A DNA stretch of 64,000 nucleotides from Paradesulfitobacterium ferrireducens (GTDB lineage: Bacteria > Bacillota > Desulfitobacteriia > Desulfitobacteriales > Desulfitobacteriaceae): positions 1-64,000 of the forward strand of contig NZ_JAFLRH010000034.1 of the NCBI RefSeq assembly GCF_017310645.1. The letters run 5' to 3'. The translations under genes were made by a program, and so were the position numbers. Shown here in pieces: positions 58,648-64,000 of the stretch (positions are counted from its first letter, which is position 1; each line of letters opens with the position of its first letter). A model generated the notes under the pieces. That model searched no databases and was not told the origin of the DNA. It was given only the letters and a program-made list of their open reading frames with translations.

Positions 58648-59763
58648 ATGCAAGCAGCTTTGGTCTTGGAAACAGGAAAAATATTCAGGGGGGAATCTTT
58701 TGGTGCCGGCGGAGAAGCTTGGGGGGAAGTCGTATTTAATACGGGCATGACAGGGTACCAGGAGGTGCTGACAGATCCCTCGTACGCGGGGCAAATTGTC
58801 TGTATGACCTATCCGCTTATCGGGAACTACGGTGTTAATCAGGCAGATAACCAATCTGCGAAAATCCAGGTACAGGGGTTTATCGTCAAAGAAGCAGCCC
58901 TTAACCCGAACCACTGGCAACTGGAAAAGAATCTTTCCCGGGCTTTGGTTCAAGCCGGAGTAGTCGGGATCAAGGGCATAGATACCAGGGCTCTGACGCG
59001 CCTGATCCGTGAACACGGGGTTTTGAAAGGCGTAATCACTACTGACATGGAGCATCTGACCGAATTGGTAAAGAAATTGCAGGATTGGGAAGTGCCGCAG
59101 GATGTCGTAGCCCAGGTAAGCACCAAAGAAAGGTATGAATTAGAGCCCACCAAACGGATAGCGGCCGACACTGCTGAAGCGCCGTATCACGTCGTCGTGA
59201 TGGATTTTGGCATTAAGGAAAACATTTTGCGCACGATGCGGGAAAAGGGTTTCCGCTTAACCGTTGTGCCTTACAATACCCCGGCTCATGAAATTTTAGC
59301 CCTGAATCCCGATGGGATTTTTCTCTCGAATGGCCCGGGAGACCCCAAAGTTGTTACGGAGGGGATCGAAACCATCAGACAGCTGCTTGGCGAACGTCCC
59401 ATCTTCGGGATTTGCCTAGGGCACCAGCTTTTAACCCTGGCCGCTGGGGGAGACACCTATAAACTCAAGTTTGGGCATAGAGGCGGAAACCAGCCGGTGC
59501 AGGATCTGCGCACGGCCAAGGTCAACATTACTTCGCAAAACCACGGGTATGCGGTGGCAACTGAGAGTTTGGAGAATACGCCCCTTATGGTGACGCACCG
59601 CAACTTAAACGATCAAACAGTCGAAGGGATGGCGCACCGGGAGCTTCCGGTTTTCTCCGTGCAGTATCATCCGGAAGCCGGTCCCGGGCCGAGCGATTCG
59701 CTCTACCTGTTTGATGAGTTTGCTCAGTTGATGAGCGAAAGGAGGGGCCAGCATGCCTCTTAA
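58648..59763 (+). CDS. carA: carbamoyl-phosphate synthase small subunit
   Basis: The 371-residue glutaminase subunit. The N-terminal domain begins [20 protein letters not shown]; the class I amidotransferase domain has [12 protein letters not shown] with nucleophile Cys-256 and the His/Glu pair in [16 protein letters not shown]. It supplies ammonia to CarB. Placement in the arginine operon suggests an arginine-responsive copy. Overlaps carB by 11 bases. Confidence 0.95.
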   Translation: MQAALVLETGKIFRGESFGAGGEAWGEVVFNTGMTGYQEVLTDPSYAGQIVCMTYPLIGNYGVNQADNQSAKIQVQGFIVKEAALNPNHWQLEKNLSRALVQAGVVGIKGIDTRALTRLIREHGVLKGVITTDMEHLTELVKKLQDWEVPQDVVAQVSTKERYELEPTKRIAADTAEAPYHVVVMDFGIKENILRTMREKGFRLTVVPYNTPAHEILALNPDGIFLSNGPGDPKVVTEGIETIRQLLGERPIFGICLGHQLLTLAAGGDTYKLKFGHRGGNQPVQDLRTAKVNITSQNHGYAVATESLENTPLMVTHRNLNDQTVEGMAHRELPVFSVQYHPEAGPGPSDSLYLFDEFAQLMSERRGQHAS

Positions 59764-62700
59764 TCCGGCGTGGAAGAAAGTAATGGTGATCGGCTCCGGG
59801 CCGATTGTTATCGGCCAGGCGGCAGAGTTTGATTACGCCGGAACTCAGGCGTGCAAAGCCTTGCGCGAGGTCGGACTCGAAGTGGTTCTGGTTAACAGCA
59901 ACCCGGCCACGATTATGACTGACAGGCAAATGGCGGATAAGGTTTATCTTGAGCCGTTGCTTCCGGAAAGACTGGAAGTAATTATCGCCAAGGAAAAACC
60001 TGATGCCCTGCTCCCCACTTTAGGCGGGCAAACCGGGCTTAACTTAGCAATGGAGATGGAGAAACAGGGGATTCTCACTCGCTATGGAGTTGACTTAATC
60101 GGGTGTGATGCCGAGACGATTTACAAGGCGGAAGACCGGGAGGCCTTCAAGGCGACCATGCTTGAAATCGGAGAACCTGTGGCCGAAAGTACGATTGTCA
60201 CCAATCAGGAAGAAGGAGACGCTTTCGCGGAGCACTGCGGTTATCCGATCATCGTCCGCCCGGCTTATACCCTGGGGGGCACAGGCGGCGGCATTGCCAA
60301 AAACGAAAAGCAGCTGCACGAAATTCTGGAGCGTGGGCTGCAAGCGAGTCCGATCCGGCAGTGTCTGCTCGAACGGAGTGTGGCCGGCTGGAAAGAAATC
60401 GAATACGAGGTCATGCGCGATGCAGCCGACAACTGTATTACGGTGTGCAACATGGAAAACATCGACCCGGTAGGGATTCACACCGGGGACAGTATTGTGG
60501 TCGCACCTTCCCAAACCTTGACCGATGTCGAGTACCAAATGCTCAGGGCTGCGTCCCTTAAGATTATCCGCGCTTTAGGGGTGAACGGGGGCTGTAATGT
60601 ACAGTACGCTTTAAACCCCAGAAGCCGGGAATATGTAGTCATTGAAGTTAACCCCCGGGTCAGCCGCTCCAGCGCCCTGGCCTCAAAAGCCACCGGTTAC
60701 CCGATTGCCAAGATGGCAGCTTTGCTGGCGGTAGGCTTCACCCTGCCTGAGCTTACGAATCCGGTCACCGGGCACACCAGTGCCTGTTTTGAACCGGCTT
60801 TGGACTATGTCGTGGTTAAATTCCCGCGCTGGCCTTTTGATAAGTTTCCGGCGGCGGACAACCGCTTGGGCACGCAGATGAAGGCGACCGGGGAAGTTAT
60901 GGCTTTGGAGAGAACTCTGGAAGCGGCTTTGCTTAAGGCCGCGCGTTCGCTGGAGGTTGGAACCGTTGGTCTCAGGATTGCGGATTCCGGGCGCTGGACG
61001 GAGATGGAGATCGAAGACAAGATGGCCAAAGCTGACCATGAGCGCTTCTTTGCTGTCGCTGAGGCTTTTCGCCGTGACTGGACCGTTGCTGAGGTCGAAA
61101 ACTTGACCGGCATCGATCCTTTTTTCCTGAATAAGATCAAAGATTTGGTCAGCCTGGAGCACCGTTTGCAAAATAGCCCGCTAACTCCTGAACTTTTGCG
61201 GTGGGCCAAGGCTCAAGGCTTCTCCGACCTGGCGGTTGCCCGGTTAACAGGGCGCAAAGAAGATGAGATACGTGCCGAGCGCTTTGCCCAGGGAATTGTA
61301 CCGGTGTATAAGACGGTAGACACTTGCGCCGCTGAGTTTGTATCCTCTACTCCTTACTATTATTCAAGCTATGAAGAGGAAGACGAGGTCGAAGTGCATA
61401 ACGGCCCGAAAGTGGTCGTCTTAGGTTCAGGGCCGATCAGGATCGGACAGGGAATCGAATTCGACTATTGTTCGGTGCATGCGCTCTGGGCCTTGCAGGA
61501 GGCCGGAGTAGAATCCATTATGATTAACAACAACCCCGAGACTGTATCAACCGATTTTGACACCGGGGATAAACTCTATTTCGAGCCCCTGACTGCGGAA
61601 GACGTGCTGCATGTCATGGCTAAGGAGAAAGCTGAGGGGGTTTTGGTGCAGTTCGGCGGCCAGACCGCCATCAATCTGGCCGGGCCGTTGAGCCGGGCCG
61701 GGGTTAAGATTTTGGGCACGCCGGTGGATGCGATTGATATCGCTGAGGACCGGGAGCGCTTTGCCCAGCTTTTGCTCCGCCTGGGAATTCCTCAGTCCGA
61801 AGGGCGGGCGATTACCTCAGTCGCCCAAGCGCAAGAAATAGCCTCGGAGCTGGGATTCCCGGTAGTGGTGCGCCCTTCGTATGTGATCGGCGGGCGGGCG
61901 ATGGAAGTGGTCAGCCGCCTGGAAGAACTGGAAGAGTACCTGCGCCGGGCGATTCACCTTTCTCCGGAACACCCGATCCTGGTGGACAAGTATTTAGAGG
62001 GAAAAGAAGTCGAGGTTGATGCGGTCGCGGATGGGGAAACGACCGTGATTCCGGGTATTATGGAACACATCGAGCGGGCCGGGGTGCATTCAGGGGACAG
62101 CTTTGCAGTGTATCCGCCTCAAAGCCTGACCCCGAATGAACTGGCCCAGATCGAGGATTATACCTGCCGCATCGCGGAAGGGATCGGAGTGCGCGGGCTC
62201 TTAAATATTCAGTTTGTGGTGGTTCAGGGCAAGGTCTATGTTCTGGAGGTAAATCCGCGCGCCAGCCGCACAGTCCCTATCCTGTCGAAAGTGACCGGAA
62301 TTCCGCTCGTGAGCCTGGCGGTGCAAGTGGCCTTGGGCAAAAAGCTTAAGGAGCTGGGCTACAAGCACGGACTGGCTCCGGAAGTCCCGTTCGTGGTGGT
62401 CAAAGCCCCGGTCTTTTCCTTTGAGAAGCTGACCAAGGTCGAAACTTCCCTGGGGCCGGAGATGAAATCCACCGGAGAAGTGCTGGGAATGGATACCCAG
62501 TTCGGACATGCTTTGGCCAAGGCTTTTGCCGCTTCCCATGTGCCGCTGCCGGACTTTGGAGATATCCTGGTCACGGTGGCGGAGAAAGACCGTCCGGAGG
62601 CCATGATGCTGACGCGCCAACTGGCGAACCTGGGATTCGGGGTGAAAGCCACGGGAGATACAGCCAAAGCCCTTGCTCTCTGCGGCGTGGAAGTTGAAGA

Positions 62701-62971
62701 AGTTGGTGAAGGGAGCGAGGAGCTAAAAGATGCGGTGCGCCGCAGGGAATTTTCCTTTATCCTTAGTACCCCCGCCAAAGGCAAGCCCGAAGAACGCATG
62801 GGTTATCTCCTCCGCCGCTTGGCTGCCGAACACCGCGTGCCCTGTCTTACTTCAATGGACACTGCCCGCGCGGTGGTGCGCGCGCTCCAGGAAATCCGCA
62901 GCAACACCCAGCCCCATGTGCTGTCATTGCAGGAGTATCTGAGCCTGGTTAATCCGGTGGCTGCCAGGTAG
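59753..62971 (+). CDS. carB: carbamoyl-phosphate synthase large subunit
   Basis: A full-length CarB of 1072 residues with two homologous ATP-grasp halves. The first begins [20 protein letters not shown] and the second [20 protein letters not shown]. Each half has its ATP-grasp blocks ([38 protein letters not shown]). The C-terminal allosteric domain follows, with [20 protein letters not shown]. It makes carbamoyl phosphate for arginine and pyrimidines. Translation is coupled to carA. Downstream is a strong hairpin. Confidence 0.96.
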   Translation: MPLNPAWKKVMVIGSGPIVIGQAAEFDYAGTQACKALREVGLEVVLVNSNPATIMTDRQMADKVYLEPLLPERLEVIIAKEKPDALLPTLGGQTGLNLAMEMEKQGILTRYGVDLIGCDAETIYKAEDREAFKATMLEIGEPVAESTIVTNQEEGDAFAEHCGYPIIVRPAYTLGGTGGGIAKNEKQLHEILERGLQASPIRQCLLERSVAGWKEIEYEVMRDAADNCITVCNMENIDPVGIHTGDSIVVAPSQTLTDVEYQMLRAASLKIIRALGVNGGCNVQYALNPRSREYVVIEVNPRVSRSSALASKATGYPIAKMAALLAVGFTLPELTNPVTGHTSACFEPALDYVVVKFPRWPFDKFPAADNRLGTQMKATGEVMALERTLEAALLKAARSLEVGTVGLRIADSGRWTEMEIEDKMAKADHERFFAVAEAFRRDWTVAEVENLTGIDPFFLNKIKDLVSLEHRLQNSPLTPELLRWAKAQGFSDLAVARLTGRKEDEIRAERFAQGIVPVYKTVDTCAAEFVSSTPYYYSSYEEEDEVEVHNGPKVVVLGSGPIRIGQGIEFDYCSVHALWALQEAGVESIMINNNPETVSTDFDTGDKLYFEPLTAEDVLHVMAKEKAEGVLVQFGGQTAINLAGPLSRAGVKILGTPVDAIDIAEDRERFAQLLLRLGIPQSEGRAITSVAQAQEIASELGFPVVVRPSYVIGGRAMEVVSRLEELEEYLRRAIHLSPEHPILVDKYLEGKEVEVDAVADGETTVIPGIMEHIERAGVHSGDSFAVYPPQSLTPNELAQIEDYTCRIAEGIGVRGLLNIQFVVVQGKVYVLEVNPRASRTVPILSKVTGIPLVSLAVQVALGKKLKELGYKHGLAPEVPFVVVKAPVFSFEKLTKVETSLGPEMKSTGEVLGMDTQFGHALAKAFAASHVPLPDFGDILVTVAEKDRPEAMMLTRQLANLGFGVKATGDTAKALALCGVEVEEVGEGSEELKDAVRRREFSFILSTPAKGKPEERMGYLLRRLAAEHRVPCLTSMDTARAVVRALQEIRSNTQPHVLSLQEYLSLVNPVAAR

Positions 62972-63039
62972 TAAAGCCAAACTAAACGCATTAGAACCCC
63001 CGTTTTTACTGTTCGAAATACTATATAACCGTTTGATTT

Positions 63040-63090
63040 CGCGAAACAACACGAAAAACTTTCGTGCTGTTTCGCGTTATTATTTCGTGT
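63040..63090 (+). terminator. terminator-like hairpin after the arg-car operon
   Basis: CGCGAAACAACACGAAA (63040-63056) pairs with TTTCGTGCTGTTTCGCG (63060-63076), one mismatch, loop of three, then TTATTATTTCG. Confidence 0.75.
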
Positions 63091-63429
63091 TTCGCCGCCC
63101 CTGAACAGTGCTCATACTCTGTAAATAGCTTGTTTAAGTCAGAAACCTGTTTTAATCAAACGTATCGATGCAGAAATTGTCGAAAAAATCTTTCTGAAAT
63201 GTTGTAACATTTTTGACGTGTAAAGTGTCTATATAGTAGAACCGGTAAATTTCTACCATCTTTCCCAATCGAAAGGAAGTGATTATAGTGAAAGTAACAT
63301 AAATGGCGTAAAGGTAAGTATGATCTGGTTTTGGTTTTTCTTATTTGAATAGGTGGTCATTATAAGACTTTGAGATGCTTAATTTTGGATTAAAAGAAGA
63401 TTAATTCTAAGTAGAAAGGGGAAAAAATA
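63091..63429. other. intergenic region with a dyad, no gene seen
   Basis: Contains the palindrome AAATGTTGTAACATTT (63197-63212) directly before a TTGACG, which could be a -35 without a well-spaced -10. A ribosome-site-like AAAGGAAGTGA at about 63272 is followed by a GTG frame that stops after four codons. Nothing else is supported. Confidence 0.4.
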
Positions 63430-63873
63430 GTGATCAGAAGAAACCTTAAAACTGCTGCCATCGCATTTGTTATTGGGATTTTATTTTCAACAAGTATAAC
63501 GGTAGTGTTAGCAGCTGAAGCGTCTAGTCCTTATGGTTCCTACGGTCTTTATCTTGGTTACACCTATTAAAACCAAGCAGTTATCAATACTGGTCCTTAC
63601 TCAGTGAATGCCCATACAACGGTCCAAACCGAGTCATCGACTAGTGTGCCAACGGGATATATGGGTGCTCAGGCGAGGCTGTTTGATTCATCAGGCACAT
63701 TAATTGAATATTCGAATATGACATATAATGATAGCCCGACGTCTATCATGAGTACGCTAGCTTACACGATAAATAGACCAGGCACATATTACAGTCATGG
63801 TATATCTGCAGCATATACCGGTAATGGATATGATTATTACTACACATTTAAGAGTCCGTATCTCACTTATTAG
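63430..63873 (+). pseudogene. small secreted protein gene with an in-frame TAA
   Basis: GTG 63430 follows AAAGGGG and opens a signal peptide (RRNLKTAAIAFVIGILFS up to VLAA) and SSPYGSYGLYLGYTY. The frame then stops at TAA 63568-63570 and resumes without a shift as NQAVINTGPYSVNAHTTVQT, SVPTGYMGAQARLFDSSGTL, through YYYTFKSPYLTY to TAG at 63871. The two parts fit one exported protein of about 147 residues. One base change (AAA to TAA, Lys to stop) explains the break. A shorter frame from 63604 exists but has no ribosome site. Function unknown. Confidence 0.7.
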
Positions 63874-63886
63874 GGGGGTGAACAGA

Positions 63887-64000
63887 ATGTTTGCTAAAAT
63901 GATTGGAACAAAGACATTAACTATCACCGTGGCCATTCTTGCGGGTATAGTAGCGGGATCATTTGGTTTTGGAACTGTTTTTGCTAACAACTTTTCTACG
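63887..64000 (+). CDS. exported protein, N-terminal part (runs off the window)
   Basis: ATG 63887, seven or so bases after AGGGGGG, opens a frame that is still open at the end of the window. It reads MFAKMIGTKTLTITVAILAG, IVAGSFGFGTVFANNFST: a basic start, a hydrophobic core and an Ala-rich possible cleavage site (VFAN), i.e. a signal peptide. It follows the broken secreted-protein gene by 13 bases, so the two may share a transcript. Family unknown. Confidence 0.6.
   Translation, partial: MFAKMIGTKTLTITVAILAGIVAGSFGFGTVFANNFST

Noticed and set aside
63568-63570. Stop-codon recoding (selenocysteine or pyrrolysine) in the secreted protein
   Set aside because: Those systems use TGA and TAG; the codon here is TAA, and a one-base Lys-to-stop change is simpler.

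Overview
The window looks like chromosomal DNA of an anaerobic, spore-forming, low-to-mid G+C Firmicute of the Desulfitobacterium/Desulfosporosinus type. This is an inference. It rests on a complete Clostridia-style ornithine fermentation operon (ord-ortA-ortB-oraS-oraE-glmL-like-orr), a cwlD spore-cortex amidase, Firmicute regulatory signals (CtsR boxes, a yybP-ykoY riboswitch with intrinsic terminator, a sigma-W-like ECF promoter), a lipobox peptide-binding protein and strong AGGAGG ribosome sites. No rRNA, tRNA or CRISPR array was seen.

Layout. Positions 1-16.2 kb are a patchwork of small accessory genes and many decayed ones. Intact genes include a methyltransferase, a poly-gamma-glutamate-hydrolase-like protein, a Nudix hydrolase, an ASCH protein, a PLP aminotransferase, an aldo/keto reductase, a Phd/ParE-type pair, Hsp20, a patatin, a cupin, a GNAT protein and a MntA/HepT pair. 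Among them lie remnants of a tyrosine recombinase, a MoaE-like protein, a pRiA4b ORF-3 protein, sbcD, an MFS transporter, a helicase, a transposase and topB. sfsA is otherwise full length but lacks a normal start codon. From 16.2 to 31.7 kb are housekeeping-type genes: recQ, amtB-glnB behind a structured leader, a hypothetical gene, an SGNH hydrolase, an ABC-2 exporter, an aminotransferase, a SWIM-SNF2 helicase, a hemerythrin, cwlD, and htpX behind an apparent Mn2+ riboswitch.

From 32.2 to 42.3 kb is a GntR-headed cassette: regulator, dipeptide/oligopeptide-type ABC importer (binding protein, two permeases, two ATPases), an AtuA-family protein (DUF1446), a DUF4387 protein, a C26 gamma-glutamyl hydrolase-like amidotransferase and a DMT exporter. 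Three similar 18-bp dyads lie at its control points. This is the best candidate for an undescribed catabolic system.

From 42.4 to 51.4 kb is the oxidative ornithine pathway (racemase, 4,5-aminomutase, 2,4-diaminopentanoate dehydrogenase, 2-amino-4-oxopentanoate thiolase) followed by an arginase. After an ECF sigma factor with a small membrane protein and an M20 amidohydrolase, 54.0-63.0 kb holds argCJBD-carAB behind a promoter overlapped by two ARG-box-like sites. The genes from 42 to 63 kb could thus make ornithine/arginine, split arginine to ornithine, and ferment ornithine. The window ends with a small secreted protein gene broken by a nonsense codon and the start of another exported protein.
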